64,000 bases of DNA from Ustilago trichophora (taxonomy: Eukaryota > Basidiomycota > Ustilaginomycetes > Ustilaginales > Ustilaginaceae), in NCBI GenBank assembly GCA_900323505.1, contig OOIN01000039.1:1-64000 (forward strand), read 5' to 3'. The notes below the pieces were generated by a model that was not told the DNA's origin, made no database searches, and worked only from the letters and a program-made list of their open reading frames with translations. Below, in pieces: positions 9,196 through 19,504 of the stretch. Every line of letters starts with the position of its first letter. Position 1 is the stretch's first letter. Made by a program: the position numbers and the translations under genes.

Positions 9196-10133
9196 ACTGT
9201 GTCCTGCAACGCTCAAAACCGGTCGTGGTGAATGGACTCTGGCTCAATCGAGCGTGGCAATTGCGTTTGAGCATGTGCTTGTCGCCCATTATCCTTGCTT
9301 CATGCTCCTGGGAGATGGCAAGCGTGCAGTACTCAAAGCAGAGACACCACAAAGACAGACAAAGACGAGCAGCAGAGATGAGCATACAGAGTCAACGGGA
9401 CCAAAGTTTGGCAGGAATCAAGGACACATGGATTGCAGGATGCTAATGTGGAAACAGAAGCCAACTGCAGTAGAGAGTACAAATGAGTAAGAGAGTGCAA
9501 AGGCAAGTACAAGTACAAATCCAAGTGCGATGAGGCAAGCCGATGCGATTTGATTACAAGTTCTTCAGTCTCGATCCAGTCGGACATTCATGAGCAATAT
9601 TGTCAAGGGAGCAAAGCCCTGAATGAGACGATGAGGCCAGCGCAAGCCGAGTCTCAAGTATTAATGGGACCGAGCGTGAAGAGCAAGCAGCAGAAGTCGA
9701 GGAGAGACCGAGCAGCGGGTAAAGACGAGAATGGCAGAGAAGCCAAAAGACGTGGACCGAGCGTCTCGAGTGTTGATGCCATCCTAGCGCGAAGAGTAAT
9801 TGGTTGGGTATCCGTATTGAAACCAGAGCGAGAAGAGGAAACCATCTCGGGGATGGTGGTGGTGGTGACGATCTTGAAAGCAAGACAAGACAAGATACAA
9901 GGCTGAAATTTTCTGGAAAGATAGGAGGTTGAAAATTGGCGCGTGTGACAGGTTGGAATTGGTCAACACGCCTCTCAAAGATCACAGCACAGCAATATAG
10001 CAAAACAGCAGACAATATTGGCTGGCTTGTCATCAGTAGTGCTGGTTTGCCGGATTGGCTTTCGTCACAATCGTCACGCTTTGTCGGCTGATGCAAAACT
10101 GCTGGGTCAGGCTTAGCCCAGCCAAAGAGTAAG
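9196..10133. other. Subtelomeric spacer without recognisable gene
   Basis: About 940 bp lie between the last miniature element and the DNA transposon. Overlapping ORFs up to 180 codons on the minus strand (9554-10096) have no domain and no consistent codon pattern, so I do not annotate them. Confidence 0.5.
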
Positions 10134-10135
10134 TA

Positions 10136-12381
10136 ACGTAATTACAGTAGTACCGACGTGGATGTAGTACCGACGCGCTGAGTCATTTCCAAGTCCCACC
10201 AAATCTGATGTCAGTACCCCCGTATGATCGCGTCTGTGTTTGTCCAAACCTTGCATGAGACCTACCATCCGACTTTCCGGAACCCCTCATCATCATCGCA
10301 TACACCATCAATACAACTCAATTCCACAATATAACCTTATTATACTGCTTTACTGGTCACAAGCATGCCACAACACCCTTTCTCGAAGCGCTCTGTGGCC
10401 TTCCGAGCGGCATCAGCGGCTGATCGCAACACACGTGAGGTTCGGCTGCAGCGAGCATCTTTGGAGCTCAATAATGGACAGCATGACAGCATCCGACAAG
10501 CTGCAGCAGCAAACAATGTTCCAGAAGCAAGCTTGCGCCACCGGAGGCAAGGCCGTCAGCCAAAAGTCCGGGCTCAGAACAACCAGCAACGCCTGACTCC
10601 AACCGAAGAGTCGGGTTTGCTTGAGTTTATCCGGCATCGTGCCTGCAGCGGCTTTGCCCTGACACTGGTGCTTCTCCGTGAGCATGCAAACAATGTCATC
10701 CATTCCAATCCTGCTCGTTGCCAAGCCCCAGACGTCACGCACATGTGGCTGCAGGCGTTCCTGCTTCAGCACCCGACAATTTGGTCCCATTGGTCTTGGT
10801 GCCTGGACAATGCCCGGCTTTCCGGAGCTACTGAGACCATAATACAACAATGGTTCAATCGTTTGGCTGAGATCATGCGTGAGTATAATGTAGCATCCAC
10901 AAACGTTTACAATATGGATGAAACAGGGTTCATGTTTGGTCAGGCCGGAAGCGAGCAGATCATTGTGCCTTCCGGCGAGCCGGCAGCTCGGTACAAGGCA
11001 CAGCCAGGAACACATGAGTTGGCAACTATAATCGAGTGCATCGGAAGCGGCGGTCAGGTACTATCGCCGCTTATCATCACCAAAGGCCAGGTCCACACAG
11101 TCGGAGAGCAGCGGCAAATGGAAGGTGTACCGGGTTCCTGGAGGTTTGCCAAGACCGACAATGGCTGGACATCACATGCACTCGGTCTGAAATGGCTCGA
11201 AACCATCTTCGAGCCAGAGACAAGGCCGTCGACGCCATCAACTTGGCGCTTGCTCATCATCAACGGCCACAAGTCTCACACCAGCAAGCCGTTCCTTGAC
11301 CTTTGCTGGAACAGGAACATCATTCCGTTCCTGCTTCCAGCTCATGCAACCCACGTAATGCAACCCCTGGATGTGTCAATCTTTGGCCCACTCTTGGCTT
11401 CCATCAAGTGTTTGATCTCGGACGCCGCGACCCACGTGAGCGACGTTGACAAGCCGATGTTTGTAACAATGTACGCCCAGGCATGAGAGAAGGTTCTGAC
11501 GCAGGCACGAGCCCGGAAGGCCTTCTCCGACAGCGGAATCACACTAAACCCGAGTGCAAATAAGGTTCTTGACCAACTACCTGGGTCAGGAACGCGGCAA
11601 CACTGGCAGCCGCTGCAGGAATGTGCCGTACCGGATTCACGGACTGTTTTTGAAACCACGGTTGCCGTACTAGCTCAGGAACAGGACCCACGTGAAGCCC
11701 GAAAGCTCGGTAACTCAATCTCACAAGCACATGCGCGGACGGAAACAGCACTTGCAGCTTCTCGGGTTGAGGTCGATCTGCTGTGATTGGAGCTGGAGCG
11801 GAGGAACAAAACATTGACAAGGAGGGGCAAGAAGAGGAAGGATGGAGACCAAAGGGTGCTATCACGGACGAAGATGATCACAAGGGAGGAGGCAGAGCAA
11901 AACTTAGTTGGAAAGGGAGCATACAAGGGTAGGAACACTCGAGAGGAGGAGGTGGTGGAGGAGGCCAAGGAGGCTGAGGCAGTTCCTGATGGCAACAAAG
12001 CAGTTCCTGATGACGACAAAGCACCTCATGATGGCGACAAAGGGCTCTCGGCATCACCAAGCATCTCTGCTACACCTGCAGAGCCAAGTATCACCAACAA
12101 TATGGATCCTGAACTGTCTCTTGACGCCATCAATGACGATGACCTTGGTGGCTTTGGTTTCTTTGATATCATGCCAGTAGCAAGCTCATCACGCGTCCGA
12201 CTTTGATTCTGTTTAGCTCAACATGTATCATAGCATCTCAGGAACACACCATTGAAGTTTGACTTGGATTGATTCACAGACTGCTGAGATTGCAATCACG
12301 CCGAGTACTACCATCAGACTGAAAATTAAGCTCGGCGAACGCGTCGGTACTACATCTGCGTTGGTACTACTGTAATTACGT
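10136..12381 (+). mobile_element. pogo/Fot1-type DNA transposon with TIRs and TA duplication
   Basis: A 2246-bp element. Terminal inverted repeats of 42 bp (10136-10177 and 12340-12381) begin ACGTAATTACAGTAGTACC, with about three mismatches between the two ends. TA flanks both ends (10134-10135 and 12382-12383), the target duplication expected for the Tc1/mariner-pogo superfamily. One long transposase frame fills the interior. Well-preserved ends but a broken transposase suggest it moved fairly recently and then decayed, or was moved in trans. Confidence 0.92.
10365..12206 (+). pseudogene. pogo/Fot1-family transposase, two in-frame stops
   Basis: One frame of 614 codons is interrupted only by TGA at 11484-11486 and at 11784-11786. 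The N-terminal ~130 residues look like the paired helix-turn-helix (psq/CENP-B-like) DNA-binding region. A DDE_1-type catalytic domain follows: NMDETGF near residue 184 (first Asp), LIINGHKSH near 300, and MQPLDVSIFGPL near 333 (third Asp). The second motif normally carries Asp before GH; here it is Asn (AAC at 11262-11264), so catalysis should be lost even upstream of the first stop. The C-terminal ~130 residues are Glu/Lys- and Asp-rich. All three lesions can be explained by single CpG transitions (CGA to TGA twice, GAC after C to AAC once). Confidence 0.9.
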
Positions 12382-12459
12382 TAGTGTAACTAGTCGATAG
12401 CAGTAGAGAGAGCGACATGGCAAGACGACTTTGACTCCACTAGGGGGTTTCAAATTTTT

Positions 12460-12493
12460 CGAGTTTTTGAAAACTCGAGTTTTCAAAAACTCG
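12460..12493. repeat. Perfect 34-bp palindrome centred on CTCGAG
   Basis: The left half is CGAGTTTTTGAAAACTC and the right half is its exact reverse complement with no spacer. It lies about 80 bp right of the transposon. The surrounding sequence is AT-rich and non-coding. Confidence 0.8.
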
Positions 12494-12719
12494 CGTTTAC
12501 TCAACTTTTGACGCCCCCATTTTTGTGCAACAAGTTTGGGTCTAGGAGACTCGAGTCTGGGCTTCACACAGCCAATTAGTTGTGGTCCAAATTCCAAAAT
12601 CCCACACATATCAGATGTGAAAGCACGTCACAAAGACTCAATTGAAGACGGTGGTGGCCACAACACAAACATCTGTAATACAAATATGGCAATGCTGAGG
12701 TAGCTTGGGTTATCAGGAA

Positions 12720-14605
12720 CAATGACACAGAGACTGGCACCATCAACTGGTCATTGAGCGCTTTGGCAAAATTGACGTATCAAACAGCTTTGGTCGGGGC
12801 AGTCGACAAAGGGCCCAAAGGAGAGGTAGCCCTGCCAAAGCCGCTGCCCATCTTGTCGAGCAGCTGGAGGAACTTGCATTGCAGATTGCCAGCAAGTTTG
12901 CGCTGGTGGTACAATCAGCCTGTGTTGATGAGGTCCAGGTCAACAAGACCAGTGCACAGGTCGGTAGCTGAAGACTTGGCTGCTTTGCAAATCAGACAGG
13001 CTGCCTCCTCAACATTGTCCACGACCACCTCGTTGGCAAAATGCATGCGGGTGTGTGCCTCGGACAGACGGATCATCAATTCAAGCTGTCTTGTCGCAGC
13101 AGTGATTTGGCGCTCGGCGCTGAGTGTCCTTCCTTGGTGAGGACTGGCAAGATGCGGTTGCGTGCGTAAGAGATATAGGCGGTGAGTGTCTCAATGGGCA
13201 GAATGTCTTTGCCACCAGTGTCGGGCTTGTCTTCCAAGTAGCAGCTGACCAGGTGGCGAGCCAGATGGCGATCGTTGGCCTTGTCAATCTTGTCGAGCAC
13301 CAGGTAGACCAGATTGAATCGACTGATGAGGGTAGGAGGAAGATTGATGTTCTTGGTGATGGGCAGGTTGACATTGTAGCGCAAGCCTGTTGGGTTGGCA
13401 GCCGCAAGGATTGAGGCATGTGCATTGAGGGTGGTAATGATACCGGCCTTGGCGATGCTGAGCATCTGCTGCTCCATCACTTTGTGCAAGACACTGCAAG
13501 TAGCTTCCAACATCTTGTCGAACTCATCGATACAGCAGACACTGCCGTCCCAAAGAACAAGCGCACTGGACTCGAGCACAAGCTGCTTGGTGTCAGGGTC
13601 ACACATCACGTAGGCAGTGAGACTGACAGCTGAAGAACCCTTGCCCAAGGCATATACACCTTGTGGCGCAATCTTGTGGACGTACTGAAGGATTTGACTC
13701 TTGGCAATACCGGGGTCACCCACCATCAGCATGTTGATGTCACCACAGTAGCAAGGGCCACCGCCGACACCTCTGGTACTAATTGTCTTGTTGGTACCTC
13801 CAAAGAGCTGCAAGAGGATACCCTTCTTGATGTCGTCCATCTTGTAGATACTTGGTGCTAAGCTGCGCAAGAGCACTTTGTAGACATCTGGTCGGTCGGC
13901 AATGGAACGCAGCTTGTCTTCGAGATCCTGGCTGCAAGGCATGTCTGCGTCATCAGCATCTCCACCAAAGCCGCTCTGCACATCGACATCCTCGTTGTCT
14001 TCCTCACCGCCGACACCAACAGCTTGCATGCCAGGGCCGGCAGCTTGCTTGGAAGCGTCTCAAGTAGAGAGATCAATGCTGAGCCTCTTGGCATTGGTGC
14101 ACTTGATGTGAAAAATGTCGACAAATGTCTTGTAGAGACTCTTGAGACTATGCTGTTGAGGGTTGACGTGGACAGGTGTACTTTGGAAGATACCGGTGAT
14201 CTCAACGTGGTCACCAGGCTTGCTGACGTTGAACAATTTGTCGTAGGTGCACATGCTTACGGTGTGAGGGGTCTGACCATCAGGAACAACATCGGGAATC
14301 TCCTGAATGCAAATGACCTGGCGATTTGAGAACTTGCATTGGTTGTGAATGAGCGACATGGATCCCTGCAAGTTGCAGACCTGTCGTGGACAGCAATTGG
14401 GCTCTGCGATGCGGCCTCGGTCAATCTCGACAGGTACAGTGTGGTTGCAGACAAGGCATCGGAAGAAGGCCTGCTTCATCTTGGGGATGATGGGTGTGGC
14501 ACAGATGACGAGACCTTGCACAGTGATGAGCTTGTCAATGTCCAAAGGGCTGAGTGTTAAGGCCATAGTGTCTGGATACCGCTTGGCAGCTACAGTCTAG
14601 AGGTT
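12720..14605 (-). pseudogene. MCM4 replicative helicase, decayed copy
   Basis: The minus strand reads through the MCM4 OB/zinc region (IDKLITVQGLVI, zinc cysteines C..C..C, PDGQTPHTV), then the AAA+ core with Walker A GDPGIAKSQ, Walker B CCIDEFDKM, sensor 1 LAAANP and an arginine-finger motif SRFN instead of SRFD. Homology resumes in another frame as ITAATRQLELMIRLSEAH and runs into the C-terminal LDLINTG region. Breaks: TGA at 14060-14062, a frameshift with loss of roughly 20 residues near 13121-13130, and TGA at 12915-12917. The N-terminal ~300 residues are absent. Substitutions such as Arg to Cys/His, Asp to Asn and Glu to Lys fit CpG decay. The working MCM4 must be elsewhere. It sits between two transposons, so element-mediated capture is possible. 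Confidence 0.85.
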
Positions 14606-14969
14606 AGTCGGGTACGGAGGGGTTGTAAGCACTTGCTGGAGGGGATGGAGGAGTCAGCACATTGACACTCAAGTTAACAACTAGTGAACTAAGTAATACA
14701 TGCAACAAGGGTCCGGAGGGAAACCTCGTCAAGTGGGAGCAACTCTTAAAAGGGTTGTTGGCCTCTGGAGGGGTGCAACGGAAAACTGGTCTGTAGTTTG
14801 GCCGAGCCCATTGCGTCTAGCCCTCCAGCGTGATGTGGGAGGCTACTGATTGGCACAGACCAATCGGCGGAGGGCTCCTGATCCAACAGACAGCCGTAGC
14901 TCTTTTGTCGGGACTCGGGACAAGGTAGGAACTAACAGGGGGGTTGGGCAACGGCCCAACACCAACGAG
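14606..14969. other. Spacer between MCM4 pseudogene and Ty3 fragment
   Basis: About 360 bp with no ORF of note. It contains GGAGGG-rich and GGGTTGGGCAACGGCCCAAC palindromic bits. It may be a remnant of another element; I could not link it to any repeat in the window. Confidence 0.4.
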
Positions 14970-14989
14970 GGTTCACACCGCAGGTCATT

Positions 14990-16255
14990 GTGTCCAACTC
15001 AGATGCATGCTTCATAGGACAAGTAGGAAGGAGGTTTGCAGAAGCCATAGCAGCCACTCTACAACCGTCAGCACCCTATCATCAACAGGCCAACCCCGTT
15101 GAGCATCACATCCAGACACTCAATAGAGTCTTATGTGCCCTGGCAATCGACCACCTGGAAGATTGGGTCTCCTACCTGCCTGCAGCTGAACTCGCCATCA
15201 ACCAGACCCCATCTGTTGCGACAGGCGAAGCCCCATTTGACCTTGTATACATCACTCCAGTCAAAAGGACGGTCCTTCCATCAATCTCCTTGCTCTCTCA
15301 AGAAGACAGATTAGCAGTTGCAAAAGCATGCCTCAAAGCAGCATGGCAAAAGGCTCTTAACAGCGCTGCGGTGGATGGTAAGGCATTTGACAAATGGCAC
15401 GCCCCCCTTCCCAAGCTACAAGTGGGTGACATGGTCTTTGTGCGGTTGAAAGACAGGCCTATGCCATCGACGTTGAGGTTCCCCAAGCTGGACCCCTCGA
15501 AGCTGGGACCACTTGCAGTCTCTGAGGTGCTGTCTAAACACCATGTCAAACTGTCCCTTCCTCCAGACCTAGAGACTAACCCTATCTTTGACGTCTCCCA
15601 GGTTGACCCTGCACCGACCAAGCCAGACCCGTTTGGGCGCCTGCTAGTTGCAAGGCTGGTTGATGCTCCCAATTCCCACGCAACGCAGCAAGAATTTGAA
15701 GTGGAGCGCATCGTGGCCGAGCAACAACAATATGGTCACCTCCAGTACTGGGTGAAATGGAAGGACGACCCACGGCTCACGTGGGAGTTTGCCAACGATT
15801 TGGTGGAGGGTCACTGCAACCAAGTAATCCAGGACTGGGTGCTACGGGACGTGTCTACGCCGCCCCCTGCCGCCCACCATCAGCATGACGCAGAAGACAG
15901 CCAGCTTGTTGAGCATCCTACAGCTTTCATCTCAACAACAACATCCATCACAGAATCAAAGATGGCAGCAATTGAGCTCGAGATTTCTGGTTTGGCCTGG
16001 GTGGTTCACAGACTGCAACACTATCTAGACGGTGCGTCAAAGATTGTGGTGATTACTGACCATGCCCCCCTTCCTGCTGTCCTAAAATCGCCATCTTGCA
16101 GCCAACGTCATTTCACGCCCCAAATAGAGAAGTTGCAGGCCTACCTCATGCCGCACCTGGAGCGCATGGAGTTCAGGTACAAACGAGGCAAACTCCATGC
16201 CAACGTGGATGCCCTGTCTCGCTTGCCGCTTGTTGGTGCTCAGACAGGAGAGTAA
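14990..16255 (+). pseudogene. Ty3/gypsy integrase-chromodomain-RNase H fusion frame
   Basis: This 421-codon open frame has no genuine ATG start (the first codon here is GTG). Residues ~1-60 are the second half of the integrase core: VSNSDACF stands where VSDRD..F is usual, so the catalytic Asp is Asn, while the Glu of NPVEHHIQTLN is kept. Then come the GPY-like region (VGDMVFVRLKD ... LGPLAVSEVL) and a chromodomain (EFEVERIVAEQ ... YWVKWKD...WEF...L) near 240-290. After ~30 residues a partial RNase H follows: ELEISGLAWVV, VVITDHAPL and NVDALSRL. RNase H normally precedes integrase in Ty3 elements. Its N-terminal strand with the first catalytic Asp is missing here. Most likely a rearranged, inactive product. 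Confidence 0.8.
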
Positions 16256-16513
16256 CCTCCCATCCGGGCGGCTGGCCTGCCTTGGGAACTTCTCCCGTTC
16301 AGTCTTGTCCAGTTTTGTCTCCCCCCGTCCAGCCTTGTCAGTCTCGTCCAGTTTCGTCTCTTCCCACCTCGCATTCACATCACATTTCAACTGCCTCACA
16401 CTACCGGACCAGCATTCTTCCCCATTCCCATAGAGTTCTTTCACAGCCTTGCCTCAGCACAGATCCCAGAATTGTTTGTCCCTGTTTCATGTGTCAACTC
16501 CTTTGCCTTCTTC

Positions 16514-16525
16514 AGGAGGGGGGGA
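16514..16525 (+). other. Polypurine tract of the Ty3 element
   Basis: A run of A/G (AGGAGGGGGGGA) lies immediately before the LTR start TGTTG, the standard primer site for plus-strand synthesis in LTR retrotransposons. It lies about 260 bp after the stop codon of the fused pol frame. Confidence 0.75.
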
Positions 16526-16707
16526 TGTTGTGATTCACACTTGTTTGTAGATAGTTGACGCATGAGTTTGGCCTAACAGGCTGAGTTGGCTTAACCGACT
16601 CAGCTTGTTGGTCACTCACTTGACCAGAAACCATCATCTATCCTACTCACATCATCACAGTCTGTACCCTTGTGCATGACATGGTGACAAGAGTGGCATG
16701 CATAACA
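16526..16707 (+). repeat. 3' LTR of the Ty3 element (right end tentative)
   Basis: The start TGTT directly follows the polypurine tract. The end is placed at ATAACA (16707) because AACA mirrors TGTT. An internal near-perfect stem (GCTGAGTTGG...CCGACTCAGC) is present. The 5' LTR is missing, so the right boundary cannot be confirmed by comparison. Confidence 0.5.
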
Positions 16708-16807
16708 AAATTCCGATCTTGCAGGGCAGTATTGGACGCGACTGTATCATTCTGATCTGCTCAGGAAAGGGAAAAAAAAAGGCTTATTTTAATTGTGACT
16801 GCTAAAA

Positions 16808-19240
16808 ATGAGGGAAGCCCTTAGACGCCATCCTCCCAGCTCACCTCCACCCTCAGCTCGCGCTACACCTCACGATTCAGCACCAACTACGGCAGGTCCA
16901 CTGTCAGTCAAGATGGAGCCGTCTTCGTCTGGCTCCATCAGGCCGTCCTCAACCGATTCGTCACCTTGTACGCCTGCTCCGGAGCGCACTTCATCCAACC
17001 ACCGTCCGGCCTCGAGCTCAACACCGGCAGTACAGCGCACCTCACGTCGAAGGATGATGCCGGCACGCCTATCTCAAGTCTCCTCTCTCCTTGCCGGATC
17101 CATGCTGGAAGAGGAGCTCATGCTGCTCGATCCCGCCTCCTCGCCCTCCACTTGCACCTTCCCGCATAACTCTTCCTGCTCCAATGTCCAATCGAACCGA
17201 GTCGGTCCAGCACTGTCACCTGGCACCTTTTGCTCCATAGTCGTCCTCACTTCGACCGCACAGCTGCTTGCACGTGCTGTCTTTCCTAACGCTCCCTCGG
17301 TTTCAATCAACTCACCGACCGATACTCATGTCAAAGCGGAAGACCAGTATACGAATCTTTCTCTGACACCAGCATCCAAGTCAGCAGCGACAGATGAAAC
17401 GCCTGGATTATTTAAATCTCCGATTCCCTCGGCGTCTTCGCTCGTTTCCACACTCGCCATCAAAAGACAGCAGCTCATCGAGACTCCCGACTTTAAGCCT
17501 CGCGACGATACCCTCTATATGCCCAAGACTCGTGGTCTCCGTTCCGAAGCCGCCGAGGATACGTCGGATGCCGCGTACGAGCGCAGACATCGCAAGCCAG
17601 AGACCGCAGAAAAGCGTCAACGCAAAGCTGAAGTCGATCGACTCTCCCGTGACAGACAGAAGCTCCTCTCGCGCATCGAACAGCTCAAGACTGTCGAAGC
17701 CCGCATGCTTCAGGCTATCGTCGTGGCTAGGGATCAAGTCAGAGCAGAGGCATCAGCCAACGACGAGGATGCCAGCCAACCAGAACAAGAGACCAGGTCT
17801 TTACATCAACGCATCGAGGACGTCCGAAACGAGCTTCTGGCAGATGCATACGAAACTCTGAAGCGCTACGATCTTTTGCTCTCCACTTCCAACGATGCCA
17901 AGACCGCTTCTCCAGGACCGTCAGCGCTGGCATCCAAGAGTGAGAACGCCACCGACAAGGCTATCGCTGCCTCGGTAGACGATGTCACTGCCCGCAGCCA
18001 CTCGCCCCGACTCAAGATCCGCATCAAAGGCGGTCGCGCCACTTGGGAGACAGCTGAAAGCGCCAGCCCCACATCCAAGCACTCGCCAACCCCACTCGAG
18101 AAAAGTGACGTGTCTCGAAGGGTCAGTGCTCGCCAACCTAAGCAGAGGGTCGAAAGCTTACCCACACCGCTCACCGCTGCTGCCGTCGAGGCAGTCGAAG
18201 ATCACCGCCGCAAACGACGCAGGCTATCCGACGCCCAAGCAAACCACGAGTCTCCTGCATGTTCAGCAAGACCTAACGGTCGCCCACAGCGCGCTGCTGC
18301 TGCTGCTGCCGCGGTTGCATCTGCTCGCCAACGCTTGCAGTACGCTGAGCGCTCTTTCTCCGACTTTGAGTACGAGGATGAGGACGACGAAGCGGTATCT
18401 GCAGTCGAGGAGGCGGATGCGCATGGTTCCCATTCATCCCTCCGTGGATCATCGACTCGACGTCCAAGTCACAGCCTCCGCCGTTCTCCTGTAAAGACGC
18501 GCGACCATCGATCTGCTTCGGCCTCATCGTCCACTTCGACCGTGTCTTCGACCGCATCATCGATTGGGTATATGTACCCAACACTGCATGACACAGGCTC
18601 GCTCAAGGTCTCGCATTCCTTGGCTGACATCCATGCGTCGGATCCGGATGCAGCTTCGAGTCCCGTGCTTGCCGCCGCATCCATTGCAGCATTGGCTGCT
18701 CCGCCCAGCAAGAAGCTCAAACTTGTGCTTTCCCGCTCTCCGTCAGCGGCAGGATTGGACGGTGAGACCAAGAAGGCGCTGACCGAGGCATTAGACTCAG
18801 ATGCGGAACAAGAAGCGTCCAAAAGCGAGAGACTAAGGCCATCCGGTGGAGCACTTACCGAGAGCGAGGCCGAGAGCATCCTCGCCGCATTTCTCGGTAC
18901 AACACCGCTGGGCAAGAGTGTCAAAGCTGCGGCTCTGGCCAAGTCTACCGACCCATCGACAAAAGCAGCATCGACCGTTGCCTCTGCAGCCGTAGCAAAT
19001 TCAGCAGCCGCTCCACCAGCCATTGCCGCGCCAGCAGCCGCATCTACCGCTGCAACGCCATCTAAACGCCGCTCCACTCGGCGCGAGACCACCCAATCGT
19101 TTGGCGAGAAGCTACCAGACCTCCTCACAAAGACGGCTCAGTTTGACTATACCGTCATGGGCTACTTCCATTCCATCGATCGGCCCGGTAGGAGTAACCG
19201 GAAGCAAGGGAAGGATGATGCAGACGAAGAGCAAGGGTGA
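16808..19240 (+). CDS. Unassigned Ser/Ala-rich nuclear-type protein with coiled coil, 810 aa
   Basis: First apparently intact gene inward of the telomere, about 100 bp from the Ty3 LTR. I do not recognise the family. Residues ~257-315 are a strongly charged helix (ERRHRKPETAEKRQRKAEV then DRLSRDRQKLLSRIEQL), followed by another helix near 330-360. RLKIRIKGG lies near 401, a nuclear-localisation-like DHRRKRRRLSD near 465, an acidic patch EYEDEDDE near 520 and KKLKLVLSRS near 633. A conserved-looking C-terminus (FDYTVMGYFHSIDRPGRSN) ends the protein. The charged helix plus basic patches suggest a chromatin-complex subunit, but that is a guess. It is convergent with BUB1, 264 bp apart. Confidence 0.75.
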   Translation: MREALRRHPPSSPPPSARATPHDSAPTTAGPLSVKMEPSSSGSIRPSSTDSSPCTPAPERTSSNHRPASSSTPAVQRTSRRRMMPARLSQVSSLLAGSMLEEELMLLDPASSPSTCTFPHNSSCSNVQSNRVGPALSPGTFCSIVVLTSTAQLLARAVFPNAPSVSINSPTDTHVKAEDQYTNLSLTPASKSAATDETPGLFKSPIPSASSLVSTLAIKRQQLIETPDFKPRDDTLYMPKTRGLRSEAAEDTSDAAYERRHRKPETAEKRQRKAEVDRLSRDRQKLLSRIEQLKTVEARMLQAIVVARDQVRAEASANDEDASQPEQETRSLHQRIEDVRNELLADAYETLKRYDLLLSTSNDAKTASPGPSALASKSENATDKAIAASVDDVTARSHSPRLKIRIKGGRATWETAESASPTSKHSPTPLEKSDVSRRVSARQPKQRVESLPTPLTAAAVEAVEDHRRKRRRLSDAQANHESPACSARPNGRPQRAAAAAAAVASARQRLQYAERSFSDFEYEDEDDEAVSAVEEADAHGSHSSLRGSSTRRPSHSLRRSPVKTRDHRSASASSSTSTVSSTASSIGYMYPTLHDTGSLKVSHSLADIHASDPDAASSPVLAAASIAALAAPPSKKLKLVLSRSPSAAGLDGETKKALTEALDSDAEQEASKSERLRPSGGALTESEAESILAAFLGTTPLGKSVKAAALAKSTDPSTKAASTVASAAVANSAAAPPAIAAPAAASTAATPSKRRSTRRETTQSFGEKLPDLLTKTAQFDYTVMGYFHSIDRPGRSNRKQGKDDADEEQG

Positions 19241-19504
19241 GAACCATTTAGTAGTGTTCCTATCATCGGAAGCGATTCACTCAATTCAGCGTTCTGCATC
19301 TTTGGACAAACGTGTAAAAACGTGCAAGGCTTTTTTTTGAGGCACCACTCGTGCAACGCATGAACAGGCTGAGCATGGACGCACACAAAGGGTGACAAGG
19401 AAGGGTTGAGTTGCGATTCAGCCATTGATCACGTCGTGCATTGGTAGGTCTACTGTACATAGACGCAACGTAGCTTTGCAAAAGAGTTGATGTTCGGTCT
19501 GTTT

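Larger units (their letters stand above)
14970..16707 (+). mobile_element. Ty3/gypsy chromovirus, 3' fragment with polypurine tract and LTR
   Basis: The fragment covers the end of the integrase, a chromodomain, an RNase H segment, then a polypurine tract (AGGAGGGGGGGA at 16514-16525) directly followed by TGTTGTGATTCAC, the expected LTR start. Gag, protease, reverse transcriptase, the 5' LTR and the first part of integrase are missing. The left edge falls inside the integrase core. Confidence 0.85.

Noticed and set aside
9554..10096. A 180-codon minus ORF in the subtelomere
   Set aside because: Ser/Leu-rich with no domain, overlapped by comparable ORFs in other frames; nothing supports expression.
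12740..12970. A + strand frame with LVEQLEELALQIASKFALVV opposite the MCM4 copy
   Set aside because: It looks protein-like but lacks an ATG, and the minus strand of the same DNA aligns with the MCM4 C-terminus, which explains the residual codon pattern.
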